64,000 nt of DNA, from positions 1-64,000 of the forward strand of contig NZ_LIQI01000022.1 of NCBI RefSeq assembly GCF_001418105.1. Direction: 5' to 3'. This stretch comes from Lacinutrix himadriensis (GTDB lineage Bacteria > Bacteroidota > Bacteroidia > Flavobacteriales > Flavobacteriaceae). Each line of letters opens with the position of its first letter. Position 1 is the stretch's first letter. The notes under the pieces were generated by a model. The model searched no databases and was not told the DNA's origin. It worked only from the letters and a program-made list of their open reading frames with translations. The translations under genes and the position numbers were made by a program. Positions 42,470-53,100 of the stretch are shown here, piece after piece.

Positions 42470-43197
42470 TATTTTCTAGTCTTAATTTTAATTTCCGATT
42501 GATACGTTACCAACGAATTTGCTGGAACAGATTCTGTAATCCAAACATTTGCACCAATAATACTATTTGCACCAATCACAATATCGCCACCAAGAATAGT
42601 AGCATTTGCATAAATAGTAACATTGTCTTCTATGGTTGGATGCCTCTTTGTAGACGCCAAGCTTTTCTTAACCTGAATACCACCTAAAGTTACCCCTTGA
42701 TAAATTTTAACCTTGCTTTTAATAATTGCCGTTTCTCCAATTACCACTCCGGTTCCGTGATCAATAAAAAAGGAATCCCCAATAGTAGCTCCTGCATGAA
42801 TATCTATTCCGGTGATGCCATGAATATATTCCGACATCATTCTAGAAAGAATATATAAATCCAATTTATAAAACTCATGACTTAAGCGATGTACAGCAAT
42901 AGCATGAAAACCTGGATATGCTAAATACACTTCCTCTAAACTTTTACAAGCAGGATCATTATCTTTTGCTGCTTTGGCGTCTAACTCAATATTCTTTTTA
43001 ATTAAGGATAATTTATCAGAAAAAGTATTCCAAACAGCTTCACTATCTTTCACCGAAAGTGCTTTTGAGAAATTCAAAAAAACTGCTTTTAAGTACTTTA
43101 ATTCTTCTTTTTGCTTTTCCTCTTTTTCGAATAAAGCATAAAACAAATCTTTGGTAAATACTGCTACTTCTTCTTTTAAACGAAGGTTAAAAATCAT
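42469..43197 (-). CDS. Serine O-acetyltransferase
   Basis: Makes O-acetylserine from serine and acetyl-CoA. A 242-residue protein with an N-terminal helical region (1-100) and the left-handed beta-helix hexapeptide repeats from about 125: IHAGATIGDSFFIDHGTGVVIGE, VKIYQGVTLGG, IEDNVTIYANATILGG. The His-Asp pair in FIDHGTG is catalytic in the family. Type resembling EpsC/SAT. Confidence 0.88.
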   Translation of the reverse strand: MIFNLRLKEEVAVFTKDLFYALFEKEEKQKEELKYLKAVFLNFSKALSVKDSEAVWNTFSDKLSLIKKNIELDAKAAKDNDPACKSLEEVYLAYPGFHAIAVHRLSHEFYKLDLYILSRMMSEYIHGITGIDIHAGATIGDSFFIDHGTGVVIGETAIIKSKVKIYQGVTLGGIQVKKSLASTKRHPTIEDNVTIYANATILGGDIVIGANSIIGANVWITESVPANSLVTYQSEIKIKTRK

Positions 43198-43202
43198 TCA
43201 AA

Positions 43203-44252
43203 TTAATTAATGGATTGGACTACTGCTTTTGGCGCTTCTTTACGTGTTCCATCAAAACCATCAATTCCACTAACTGTTGTATATTTTAAAACATACTTTT
43301 TACCAGGATTAATAATTTTATATGCCGATTGACACATTAAAGTTGCTTCATGAAAACCACACAAAATCAATTTAAGTTTGCCTTCGTATGTGTTTACATC
43401 TCCAATTGCAAATATACCGGGAATATTTGTTTGGTAATCTAATGTATCTACTTTTATGGCATTTTTAACAATTTCTAATCCCCAATCGCCAATAGGTCCT
43501 AATTTAGGAGACAATCCGAATAGCGGAATAAAGTGATCCGTTTCCAACAATATTTTCTCCCCATCTTTGGTAACTGTAATTCCTTCCAGTTTATTATTAC
43601 CATGTAATGCCGTAACTTCGGCTGGAGTGATTAAGTTTATTTTACCCAGCTTTTTTAATTCTTGCACTTTTTCTACGGAATCTAAAGCACCACGGAATTC
43701 ATTTCTTCTATGAATTAAAGTTACTTCGGAAGCCACATTTGCTAAAAACACACTCCAATCTAAAGCAGAATCTCCACCACCAGAAATCACCACTTTTTTA
43801 TCGCGGTATACTTCTGGATCTTTAATAAAATACTCCACACCTTTCTCTTCATAATATGCAATATTTTCAATCTTCGGTTTACGTGGTTCAAAAGAACCTA
43901 AACCACCAGCAATGGCAACAATTGGCGCTTGGTGTTGCGTACCTTTATTAGTCGTTACAATGAAACTTCCGTCTTCTTGTTTTTCAATAGTTTCGGCACG
44001 TTCTCCCATGGTAAAACCAGGTTCAAACTGTTTTCCTTGTTCTAATAAATTCGTGGTTAAATCTCCTGCTAAAACCTCTGGAAATCCAGGAATATCATAA
44101 ATAGGTTTTTTAGGATAAATTTCAGAACATTGTCCGCCAGGCTGAGGCAATGCATCAATTAAATGGCACTTTAATTTTAGCAATCCTGCCTCAAAAACTG
44201 TAAATAAACCTGTTGGACCTGCTCCTATTATTAATATATCTGTTTTAATCAT
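43203..44252 (-). CDS. Ferredoxin-NADP reductase, thioredoxin-reductase-like
   Basis: A 349-residue two-dinucleotide-fold flavoprotein: FAD motif IIGAGPTGLFTVFEAG near the N-terminus and NAD(P) motif VVISGGGDSALDW at about 160. It lacks the CxxC of thioredoxin reductases, as the type-2 ferredoxin-NADP reductases (YumC-like) do. In this operon it probably supplies reduced ferredoxin to the sulfite reductase at 45649. Overlaps the siroheme gene by eight bases. Confidence 0.82.
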   Translation of the reverse strand: MIKTDILIIGAGPTGLFTVFEAGLLKLKCHLIDALPQPGGQCSEIYPKKPIYDIPGFPEVLAGDLTTNLLEQGKQFEPGFTMGERAETIEKQEDGSFIVTTNKGTQHQAPIVAIAGGLGSFEPRKPKIENIAYYEEKGVEYFIKDPEVYRDKKVVISGGGDSALDWSVFLANVASEVTLIHRRNEFRGALDSVEKVQELKKLGKINLITPAEVTALHGNNKLEGITVTKDGEKILLETDHFIPLFGLSPKLGPIGDWGLEIVKNAIKVDTLDYQTNIPGIFAIGDVNTYEGKLKLILCGFHEATLMCQSAYKIINPGKKYVLKYTTVSGIDGFDGTRKEAPKAVVQSIN

Positions 44253-44841
44253 GATGTACTTCTTTCTTACTAATTAATCCTTTGGTGAACTCGTTTAACG
44301 TTTCCACTTTTTCTTCGAAATCGCCTTTTATTGTTTTTCTAAAAACGTTTAAATTTTTAACCATATCATCGATATTATCCGGAATGACATCTTCAAAAAA
44401 CTGACGTAATCGTTTTGCTGTAGTTGGTGATTTCCCGTTGGTAGAAATGGCAATTTTCACATTTCCTTTGGTAACAATACCACCCATATAAAAATCACAA
44501 TACGGCGGATTATCGGCAACATTTACTAGAATATTTCTTTGTTTACAATCTTCGTAAACTTCAATATTTACATCGATATTATCTGTGGTTGCAATAACAA
44601 TGTGTTTATTATTTAAAAGTGTATGCTTATAAATACCTTTTATCATTTCAATGCCAAATTCTGTAGCCAACGCAATGGTTTCTTCTCTAAAAAAAGGAGC
44701 GACCATTTGTACTTTTGCATTCGGACTAGACTTTAGCAAAAAGCTTAATTTTTCTAATGCTACGTTTCCGCCTCCAACAATAAGAACGTTAAGTTGTTCT
44801 ACTTTTAAAAATATTGGATATAAGTTATTTCTCTCTTCCAT
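44245..44841 (-). CDS. Precorrin-2 dehydrogenase / sirohydrochlorin ferrochelatase-like
   Basis: A 198-residue protein with an N-terminal NAD-binding fold (LIVGGGNVALEKLSFLL) and NPPYCDFYMGGIVTKGNVKIAISTNGKSPT, as in the CysG/Met8 family. Second step of siroheme synthesis, oxidising precorrin-2 and possibly inserting iron. It is 12 bases after cobA and overlaps the reductase gene, in keeping with its role for sulfite reductase. Confidence 0.88.
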   Translation of the reverse strand: MEERNNLYPIFLKVEQLNVLIVGGGNVALEKLSFLLKSSPNAKVQMVAPFFREETIALATEFGIEMIKGIYKHTLLNNKHIVIATTDNIDVNIEVYEDCKQRNILVNVADNPPYCDFYMGGIVTKGNVKIAISTNGKSPTTAKRLRQFFEDVIPDNIDDMVKNLNVFRKTIKGDFEEKVETLNEFTKGLISKKEVHHD

Positions 44842-44853
44842 CTTAAAATAATC

Positions 44854-45636
44854 TTATGCAGAAATTAATTCTGGTTGCGTCTTCACTTCTTTAAAAATCG
44901 AATCCAATTGCACGCGTTTTTCAACTACTTCTCCTATTACAATTATTGCCGGATTTGCTAGTTGTTTTTCTTTAACCACATTGCAAATAGTTTCTATGGT
45001 TCCTACGCCAAACTTTTCGTCTTTTGTAGTACCATTTTGAATGATTGCAATTGGTGTTTTCTGTTTTCCTTCCGAAGAAAAAATAGATACAATTTCTTCT
45101 AGTTTCCCCATTCCCATTAAAATAACAACGGTTGCTGTAGATTTTGCTGCAAGTGCTACATCACTAGAAATAGTATGTGCTTTTGTGGTTCCAGTAATTA
45201 CCCAAAAACTTTCAGAACTTCCTCTTTTTGTTAATGGAATTCCTTGGTATGCAGGAACTGCTAATGAAGAAGAAATACCAGGAACCATGTACGTTTCTAT
45301 ACCAAACTGTCTTACATGATCAATCTCTTCGGCACCACGACCAAATATAAAAGGATCTCCTCCTTTTAATCGTACTACATGTCCGTGAGACTTTGCTCTT
45401 GCAACAATTAAATCATTAATTTGTTCTTGTTGGTATGCATAACAACCGCGACGTTTACCTACAAAAACAAGTTCTGCTTTAGGCGATGCGTATTCTAATA
45501 AATCTGCATTTACAAGTGCATCATATAAAATAACATCTGCATCTTTAATGGCTTTAATTGCTTTTAAAGTTATTAAATCTGGATCTCCAGGACCTGCTCC
45601 TACTACGGTTAACTTTGGTGTTGTTCTCTCTTTCAT
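44854..45636 (-). CDS. cobA: Uroporphyrinogen-III C-methyltransferase
   Basis: SAM-dependent enzyme converting uroporphyrinogen III to precorrin-2, first step to siroheme. The 260 residues show VGAGPGDPDLITLKA, RLKGGDPFIFGRGAEE and ILMGMGKLEEI. A stand-alone SUMT, complementing the short precorrin-2 dehydrogenase next to it. Together they replace the fused CysG of enterobacteria. Confidence 0.93.
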   Translation of the reverse strand: MKERTTPKLTVVGAGPGDPDLITLKAIKAIKDADVILYDALVNADLLEYASPKAELVFVGKRRGCYAYQQEQINDLIVARAKSHGHVVRLKGGDPFIFGRGAEEIDHVRQFGIETYMVPGISSSLAVPAYQGIPLTKRGSSESFWVITGTTKAHTISSDVALAAKSTATVVILMGMGKLEEIVSIFSSEGKQKTPIAIIQNGTTKDEKFGVGTIETICNVVKEKQLANPAIIVIGEVVEKRVQLDSIFKEVKTQPELISA

Positions 45637-45648
45637 GTTACAAATAAT

Positions 45649-47742
45649 TTAGCTTGCTAATTGTTTTTCCTGTTCTCTAAACACACGAACCGCTTTTAAG
45701 AAATCGGTTGCATTTTCTATATATTTTTTAGCAAATGCTTCGGTAGGTGCATTGTTTTTTATCTGATAAATTAATTCGGAAAAAGAAACCCCTAAATTAA
45801 TTTTATTGCTTTCTACAAATTCGGCCTGAAACGTATTAATAATTCCAGCTTGTGTATTCACTGAAATATTTTCGGAAAGTAAAATTGCTTTCGCCGAATT
45901 CACCATCGAACTATATGCAAAGTAGATCGCATTAGAATATACTTTGTTACCAAAAGCTTCTTTTGCTGTTTCTATTTTTTCTTCACTTTCTAAAAACAGC
46001 GTTGCAATTAAATCGATAACAACTCCTGCACATTCTCCAATTCCGATTGCTTTTACATACGCTTCGCTGGTTCCCCAATCTATAAAATCGTCTTGTGTTA
46101 AGTTGGTAGCATCCGAAAGGTCTTTCAGCATTTCATAGAAATATTTTTCACCTTGTTGCAAGTAATAATCGACAAACAGTTTTCCGTTTCCGTTCGCTTC
46201 AAAATCGTTTAAAATTCTACGTAAAGCATCTGGACCTCTTCTACTTGGCATTTTCACTACTTTATCTGCAAAAACTCCTTTTCCGTTTCCTCTATTTCCT
46301 CCACCTAAAAGCACTTGTACTGCTGGAGCAACTAATTTATCTGGCGTACGAATTGACATTCCTTGAAAACCAATATTCGCGGCATTGTGTTGTCCGCAAG
46401 CATTCATACAACCACTAATTTTAATGACTAAATCTTCATTTTTTAAATATTGCGGATACTCTGCTTTTATAACACGCTCCAGTTCATCTGCAATCCCGGT
46501 ACTACTTGCAATCCCTAAATTACAAGTATCTGTACCCGGACATGCAGTAATATCTACCGCTTTATTATAACCAGCTTCTACAAAACCTAGCTTGGCTAAT
46601 TCTTGGTAGAAAAATGGTAATAAGTCTGCTTTTACAAATGGAATTAATATGTTTTGACGCAAGCTTAATCGTAACTCTCCTGCTGCATACTTCGCTGTTA
46701 AATCTGCTAACAATCTTGCTTTGTCTGTATAAAAATCTCCTAAAAGGACTTTAATCCCAACAGCAAAATATCCTTCTTGTTTTTGCGGAATAACGTTTGT
46801 TTCCTTCCAAAGATTATACGCTTCTTCGTCCTTAATTTCTACTTTTGGAGCTTCTACAATTACTGGAGTAGAAACCGGATATGCATCTGCATCTATCGCC
46901 ACCGTTTTATATTCGATAGCACCTTGCTCTTCTTCCACAAGTCTTTTAAATTCTTCTAATCCAATATCTTTTATTAAGAATTTCATTCTCGCTTTAGCAC
47001 GACTTTTACGTTCGCCATAACGATCAAAAACTCTTAAAACACCTTCCATTACAGGAATAATTCTATCGGATTCTAAAAAGTCATAAAACAAATCTGCATG
47101 TCTTGGCTGTGAACCTAATCCGCCACCAAGCATTACTTTAAAACCTCTTACACCATTTTGTATTTTGGCAATAAAACCTAAATCGTGCATGTATGATAAT
47201 CCGGTATCTTCATCGGAAGCAGAAAAAGAAACCTTGAATTTCCTTCCCATTTCCTGACAAATAGGATTACGTAAAAAGAACTTAAAAATAGCATCCGCAT
47301 ACGGGGAAACATCAAAAGGTTCGTCAATATCTATTCCTGCAGTCTCACTTGCGGTTACATTTCTAACCGTGTTACCACAGGCCTCACGAAGGGTCACATC
47401 ATCTCTTTCTAATTCTGCCCAAAGTTGTGGTGTACGATCTAAATCTACATAATGAATTTGAATATCTTGACGCGTAGTAATGTGTAATCTTCCACGAGAA
47501 TACGCATCAGACACATCTGCAATTCTATGTAGCTGATTGCTTAAAACTTTACCATAAGGCAGTTTAATTCGAATCATTTGCACACCTTGTTGGCGTTGGC
47601 CGTAAACTCCTCTTGCCAAACGAAGACTTCTAAATTTTTCTTCGTCTACTTCCCCTGCTTTAAAGAGTTCAATTTTATTGGCTAAATCAATAATATCTTG
47701 CTCAACTACTGGGTTTTCTATTTCGGTTCTAAAACTTTGCAT
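45649..47742 (-). CDS. Assimilatory sulfite/nitrite reductase with C-terminal HEPN-like extension
   Basis: Reduces sulfite to sulfide with siroheme and a 4Fe-4S cluster. A 697-residue protein. Cluster ligands: ACPGTDTCNLG (C-x5-C) and SGCMNACGQH (C-x3-C) at about 405-455. Ferredoxin-type half repeats: VYGQRQQGVQMIRI and ITTRQDIQIHY. Residues about 540-697 are an extra helical region resembling a HEPN domain (ECAGVVIDLIATLFLESEEK, FAYSSMVNSAKAIL), seen in many Bacteroidota homologues. Neighbours (cobA, siroheme, cysH) argue for sulfite as substrate. Confidence 0.9.
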   Translation of the reverse strand: MQSFRTEIENPVVEQDIIDLANKIELFKAGEVDEEKFRSLRLARGVYGQRQQGVQMIRIKLPYGKVLSNQLHRIADVSDAYSRGRLHITTRQDIQIHYVDLDRTPQLWAELERDDVTLREACGNTVRNVTASETAGIDIDEPFDVSPYADAIFKFFLRNPICQEMGRKFKVSFSASDEDTGLSYMHDLGFIAKIQNGVRGFKVMLGGGLGSQPRHADLFYDFLESDRIIPVMEGVLRVFDRYGERKSRAKARMKFLIKDIGLEEFKRLVEEEQGAIEYKTVAIDADAYPVSTPVIVEAPKVEIKDEEAYNLWKETNVIPQKQEGYFAVGIKVLLGDFYTDKARLLADLTAKYAAGELRLSLRQNILIPFVKADLLPFFYQELAKLGFVEAGYNKAVDITACPGTDTCNLGIASSTGIADELERVIKAEYPQYLKNEDLVIKISGCMNACGQHNAANIGFQGMSIRTPDKLVAPAVQVLLGGGNRGNGKGVFADKVVKMPSRRGPDALRRILNDFEANGNGKLFVDYYLQQGEKYFYEMLKDLSDATNLTQDDFIDWGTSEAYVKAIGIGECAGVVIDLIATLFLESEEKIETAKEAFGNKVYSNAIYFAYSSMVNSAKAILLSENISVNTQAGIINTFQAEFVESNKINLGVSFSELIYQIKNNAPTEAFAKKYIENATDFLKAVRVFREQEKQLAS

Positions 47743-47754
47743 ACTCTTTCTACT

Positions 47755-48375
47755 TTATTGTAAGTGTATTCCACACTCTCTATTCTCTAATGCTTTTATT
47801 GGATCAAAATACCCATGGTTTTTAGGCAAATTGTGGACTTCTAAATAATTATCTAAATCATAATCTGTCCAATAATAAAAAGGGCTAATTTTTAAAATGC
47901 CATCTTTACTATAACTCAAAATGTCTTTTTTATCACGTAATTCGGTTTGACGAACTCTAATATTTGTAAACCATAAATCTGGTTGATGCTCTTGTAGTGC
48001 TCTTCGGAAAGGCTCTAGTTTTACTACTTCAGAAAACAATGCATGATTATCATCTTCTACATTTGGCAGACCTATAGTTGCATCTATTTCTTCTTTCGTT
48101 TTTAAAGACTGATACTTATTAATCTTTAAATTAAAATCTTTAATAAGGTTGTCTGCATGCTCATAAGTACTTGGCTGATTATATAAAGTATCACACCAAA
48201 TCACTTTAATATCTTTATCATGCTTAGACATGGTACTTAATAATATTGCAGAATATTTACCAAAACTGGTAGTTACTATTCTGTTGTTGGATAAAGTTAA
48301 AGCCCATTGAATAATCTCATCTGGGGTTTTATTTTTTAACTCTTTATTTAAGGTATCAATATCTAATTTTATCAT
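47755..48375 (-). CDS. cysH: Phosphoadenylylsulfate (PAPS/APS) reductase
   Basis: Reduces activated sulfate to sulfite. The 206 residues have the PP-loop-like TTSFGKYSAILLSTMSKH, VIWCDTLYNQPST, NIRVRQTELR and the C-terminal catalytic RECGIHLQ. It lacks the extra CC…CxxC ligands of iron-sulfur APS reductases, which points to a PAPS-type enzyme. It is the first gene after a gap containing a promoter and operator. No ATP sulfurylase genes accompany it here. Confidence 0.88.
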   Translation of the reverse strand: MIKLDIDTLNKELKNKTPDEIIQWALTLSNNRIVTTSFGKYSAILLSTMSKHDKDIKVIWCDTLYNQPSTYEHADNLIKDFNLKINKYQSLKTKEEIDATIGLPNVEDDNHALFSEVVKLEPFRRALQEHQPDLWFTNIRVRQTELRDKKDILSYSKDGILKISPFYYWTDYDLDNYLEVHNLPKNHGYFDPIKALENRECGIHLQ

Positions 48376-48392
48376 TCTATTTCATTTTAATC

Positions 48393-48433
48393 TATAACTC
48401 CTATCGACTTACTAGGAATATAAAACAAATGTA
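48393..48433 (-). promoter_or_regulatory. Candidate promoter plus Rrf2-type operator of the cysH-cysM operon
   Basis: TACATTTG (48433-48426) fits the flavobacterial -7 box TAnnTTTG exactly. Directly downstream is an inverted repeat, TATATTCCTA/TAGGAGTTATA, separated by nine bases (48422-48393), which looks like CymR/Rrf2 sites and would cover the start of transcription. The Rrf2 gene is next door. Confidence 0.5.
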
Positions 48434-48497
48434 TCATTTAAATATTTTTTAAGCACTAATAAAATGATAAAAATATTGGAGGATTTTTAATAATCTG

Positions 48498-48908
48498 TTA
48501 ACGAGTTAAATCTGCAAGTGACGTATTTCTGAAAATATCTAATGTATTATCGCGGACTTTAATCATTAACAAATGTACAGCACAAGAGGCTTCGTCTGGA
48601 CAATCGGAACATTTTTCGTAGAAGTTTAAACTTACACAAGGAACCATTGCGATGGGACCTTCCAAAATTCGCATGACATCCACCATTTGAATTTCATTTG
48701 GTTTTTTTAGCAGGTAATACCCCCCAGATTTCCCTTTTTTAGATCCTAAAAAACCGTTTTTACGTAAGCTTAGTAATATACTTTCCAGGAATTTTCTTGA
48801 AATATTTTCACTTTTTGAAATCGTTTCAATGGGTACAGGCGTATTTCCTTCTTGTTTAGCTAAAAAGGTGAGCGCTTTAATTCCGTATTTTGTTTTCTTT
48901 GAAAGCAT
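48498..48908 (-). CDS. Rrf2-family transcriptional regulator
   Basis: A 136-residue winged-helix regulator: helix-turn-helix VPIETISKSENISRKFLESIL with wing KKGKSGGYYLLKKP. It has cysteines in the positions that bind an iron-sulfur cluster in some members (PCVSLNFYEKCSDCPDEASC). It sits between metZ and the cysH operon and probably controls sulfur assimilation, as CymR does in Firmicutes; cofactor and signal are inferred. Confidence 0.85.
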   Translation of the reverse strand: MLSKKTKYGIKALTFLAKQEGNTPVPIETISKSENISRKFLESILLSLRKNGFLGSKKGKSGGYYLLKKPNEIQMVDVMRILEGPIAMVPCVSLNFYEKCSDCPDEASCAVHLLMIKVRDNTLDIFRNTSLADLTR

Positions 48909-48933
48909 CCTACAAAGATACTTATTTTACAGA

Positions 48934-50097
48934 CTAATTTAGCGCTTGTTTTAAATCGTTAATAATATCTTCTACATTTTCTAAACCTACAGAAACACGA
49001 ACCAATCCGTCGGTAATACCAACTTCTAATCTATCTGCTTCGGTTAATTTACTGTGCGTTGTGGAAGCGGGATGCGTTACAATGGTTTTGGTGTCCCCTA
49101 AATTTGCAGAAAGAGATGCCATTTTAATTTTATTTAAAAAATTTCTTCCAGCTTCAATGCCTCCTTTGACTTCAAAAGCGACAATATTTCCACCTTTTTT
49201 CATTTGCTTTTTGGCGATTTCATATTGTGGATGCGATTTTAAAAACGGGTATTTCACTAGATTCACATTGGTATGCGACTCTAAAAACAATGCTACTTTT
49301 TCTGCATTCTCACAATGTCTATCCACACGAACTGCAAGTGTTTCTAAACTTTTAGATAAAACCCATGCATTAAATGGCGATAAAGCAGGACCTGTATTTC
49401 TGGAAAATAAATAGATCTCTTTAATTAATTCTTTGCTTCCAACAGTGATTCCTCCTAAAACGCGACCTTGACCATCTATTAATTTGGTTGCAGAATGAAT
49501 AACTAAATCGGCTCCAAACTTAATCGGGTTTTGTAAATATGGCGTTGCAAAGCAATTATCTATGATTAGTAAAATATTGTGTTTTTTTGCTATGTCTCCT
49601 AAACGTTCTAAATCTAAAATATCGACTGCTGGATTGGTCGGACTTTCGGCATATAGAATTTTAGTACTTGGCTGAATTAAATCTTCAATAGCATCTAAAT
49701 TATTAATATCGAAGTAGCTCGTGCTGATATTCCATTTTGGTAAATAATTAGAAAACAAACCATAGGTAGAACCAAAAATACTTCTTGCAGAAATAATATG
49801 ATCACCAGCATTTAGCAATGCAGCAAACGTGGAGAAAATCGCAGACATCCCGGAAGCGAATGCATAACCAGATTCTGCTCCTTCCATTTTACAAATCTTA
49901 TCTACAAACTCGGAGGTATTCGGATTAGAATAACGACTGTAAATATTACGCTCTTTTTCTTCTGCAAAAGAAGATCGCATATCTTCTGCATCTTCAAAAA
50001 CATAACTAGAAGTTAAATATAAAGGAGAAGAATGCTCTAAATATTGAGAACGTTCTATTTGGGTTCTAATTGCTTCGGTTTCAAAATGCTCACTCAT
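48934..50097 (-). CDS. metZ: O-succinyl/acetylhomoserine sulfhydrylase-like enzyme
   Basis: A 387-residue PLP enzyme of the Cys/Met metabolism family. The Schiff-base Lys is in VIHSATKLIDGQGRVLGG, a motif typical of MetZ. Other features: NIYSRYSNPNTSEF, YAESPTNPAVDIL, HPASTTHSKL. It makes homocysteine directly from an activated homoserine and sulfide. Because metX and metY are in the same cluster, substrate preference (acetyl or succinyl) is uncertain. Confidence 0.85.
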   Translation of the reverse strand: MSEHFETEAIRTQIERSQYLEHSSPLYLTSSYVFEDAEDMRSSFAEEKERNIYSRYSNPNTSEFVDKICKMEGAESGYAFASGMSAIFSTFAALLNAGDHIISARSIFGSTYGLFSNYLPKWNISTSYFDINNLDAIEDLIQPSTKILYAESPTNPAVDILDLERLGDIAKKHNILLIIDNCFATPYLQNPIKFGADLVIHSATKLIDGQGRVLGGITVGSKELIKEIYLFSRNTGPALSPFNAWVLSKSLETLAVRVDRHCENAEKVALFLESHTNVNLVKYPFLKSHPQYEIAKKQMKKGGNIVAFEVKGGIEAGRNFLNKIKMASLSANLGDTKTIVTHPASTTHSKLTEADRLEVGITDGLVRVSVGLENVEDIINDLKQALN

Positions 50098-50119
50098 TAT
50101 AACAGTGGTTATTAAAGGT

Positions 50120-53100
50120 TTAATTATTGTTTTCTACTAGTCTTAAAATATCTCCAAAAACACCTCTTGCAGTTACCTGTGCTCCCGCTCCAGCGCCTTG
50201 AATTACTAAAGGTTGTTCTCCGTAAGATTCGGTGTAAATTTCGAAAATAGAATCCGATCCTTTTAAAGCTCCCAATGGAGAACTTTGCGGAACAGAAACT
50301 AATTTCACTTCTAATGTAGCACCATTTTCATCTTCTAAATTTCCAGATAAATCGCCTATATATCGTAATACGTAATTCTTTTCTTGATTATCTTTTAAAT
50401 CTGAATACGTTTCATTCATTTGTTCTAAAGAATTTAAAAACACAGAAACATCACCACTTTGCAATGCTTCGGGAATTAAATTCTGAATAACAACATCTTC
50501 AATTTCATTATTTAAATCTAACTCTCTAGCCAAAATAAGCAGTTTTCTTGCAACGTCATTTCCGCAAAGATCTTCTCTTGGATCTGGCTCTGTAAATCCT
50601 TTATCGATGGCGTCTTTTAGGACTTCGGAAAACGACTTGTCTTCCACAGAAAAACTATTAAACAAATAACTTAGCGAACCGGAAAAAACACCGCGAATTC
50701 GCGTAATATTTTCACCCGAAAGATGCAGTAATTTTATAGTATCAATTAAAGGTAAACCGGCACCAACATTGGTTTCGTATAAATATTTCTTCTGATGCTT
50801 ATCTAAGTTTTTTCTTAATTCCTTATAAAAATCTAAGCCTATGGTATTTGCTATTTTATTAGAAGACACTAAATCAAAACCGCTAGAAACTAAATCGTTA
50901 TAATGCTCTACAAAGGTTTTACTTGCTGTGTTATCTATCGCAATTAAATTCTCTAGATGGTGTTTTTCCGCGAAAGCGATGACATCTTGCATGGTATACG
51001 GGATACCTTGTTCCTCGATTTCTTCTTGCCAATTTTGCGTAAAACCATTTTTAGACAATGCTACTTTCTTCGAATTAGAAATGGCAAAAATATTCAATTT
51101 TACACCTTTGCGTTTTTCAATCTCTTTTGCCGAAGAAATAATTTGATTAATTAATGCAGCACCAACTAAACCATGTCCGAAAATAGCAAGATTTACCTTT
51201 TTAGAACTACTAAAAACTTCGCCATGAATAACGTTTGCCGCTTTTAATAATTGCTCTTTTTTAACCACTAAGCTTACATTTTTTCCTGTAAACGTATTGT
51301 TAAAAAGCAATGGTGTAATTTGATTTTTTATAAGTGCATTAAAGGGTTTATGAAAAGCACTTAGTTCAATACCAATAATAGAAATTACAGCAACATCATC
51401 TACAACATCAATTTTATTGACGTCTTGCGAATAAAAATCATTTTCGAATTCACGCTCTAAAGCAATGACCGCTTGGGTAGCTTTATCTGCGTCAATAATT
51501 AGCCCAATTCCTCTTTCGGATGAACCTTGAGAAATAATACTCACACTAATATCATGCGCACTTAATGCTTTAAAAACTCTAGCATCTACACCCACTTTTC
51601 CCAACAAACCTCTACCTTCTAGGTTAATCAAAGCAACATTATCTAAAACCGATAATGAAGTCGCTTGTGTACTATCTTTTTTTGCGGTTATTAAAGTGCC
51701 TTCATCTTCTAAATTAAAAGTGTTTAAAATACGCAGGTTTATATTTTTTTCTAATAACGGAATGATTGTTTTTGCATGTAAAATGGTAGCGCCAAAATTG
51801 GCTAACTCATTCGCTTCTGTAAAAGAAAGTTCTTTAATTTTTTTTGCATCGGGAACTAAAACTGGATCTGCCGTATAAATTCCGTTGACGTGTGTATAAT
51901 TCTGAAGCTCTTCGGCATCTAGATAATTAGCCAATAAAGCAGCAGAATAATTACTTCCGTTTCTTCCTAAAGTGGTGGTTTCATTTTTAAGATTAGACCC
52001 AATAAAACCAGTGACCACATTTACAGTTGTGCCATTATATTGTTTAAAATGTGCTAAAACATTTTCTTTAGTTATCGCGTGAATTGGTTGCGAATTATTA
52101 AAATGACCTTCTGTTTTAATTAACGTTCTGGCATCTGTTGCATGCGCGTTTACATCTTGTCTTTTAAGTAGGGCTGTGATTAATTTAGCGGATAAAATTT
52201 CGCCATAAGCCAAAACTTGATTTTCAATTTTCTCGCTATAATCTCCTAATAAGGATACACCTTCAAAAATGGTTTCCAATGCTTTAAATTCTTCGGAAAA
52301 ATCAATGGTTTTTAAAGGCGCTATTTGGTATTCCTGAAATGCTAAAAAGGCATCTTTATAATCTTCTTTTTTGGATGCTTTTTTCAGAATCGCCTCTAAC
52401 TCGTTAGTCGCATTATCTCTAGCGGAAACCACAACGGTAATACGTTCTTGGTTTTCGACTTTATTTTTTATGATAGAAATAGCGTTATTTAAACCTTCGT
52501 TATTTGCTAAAGATTTACCACCAAATTTTAGTACTTTCATTTTATTGTTTTTGGAATTCGGTCTGAAAATAGTTTCAATTATTTTTTCTAATTGTTCGAA
52601 TTCTATTAAAAAAGCATCGTGTCCATGATCGGAATTAATCTCATTATACGTCACATTTGGATGTGATAATGCTAATTGTTTTTGTGTTTCTCTGTTTTCT
52701 TCCGCAGTAAAAAACAAATCCGAATCTACTCCAACAATAGTAATATTTGCTTTAATATTTTTTAAAACCGCATCGTAATCTGTTCTGTCTTTAGTGACAT
52801 CAATACTTCGTAGTAATTGATTCATTAATTTATAAGCAGACAACTGAAAACGCTCTTGCAATTTCTTTCCATGATGCAACAACCAGCTTTCCACATTAAA
52901 AATTTCTAGCTCCGCATTTCTGCTTCTTTTAAAACGTTCTTTAAAAGACTTTGGCGTTCTATAGCAAAGCATCGCGTGCATTCTTGCATCATGCACAGGA
53001 TTGCTAGAATTTAATAAAAACTGTTCTTGTATCTGGCAATTGGCAATGAGCCAATCGGTGGATTTCCAATCAGTTGCTACAGCAATTAAATGATCTGCTA

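Noticed and set aside
45649-46120. HEPN-like C-terminus of sulfite reductase as a toxin domain
   Set aside because: No R-x4-6-H catalytic motif is visible there and the extension seems usual in Bacteroidota homologues.
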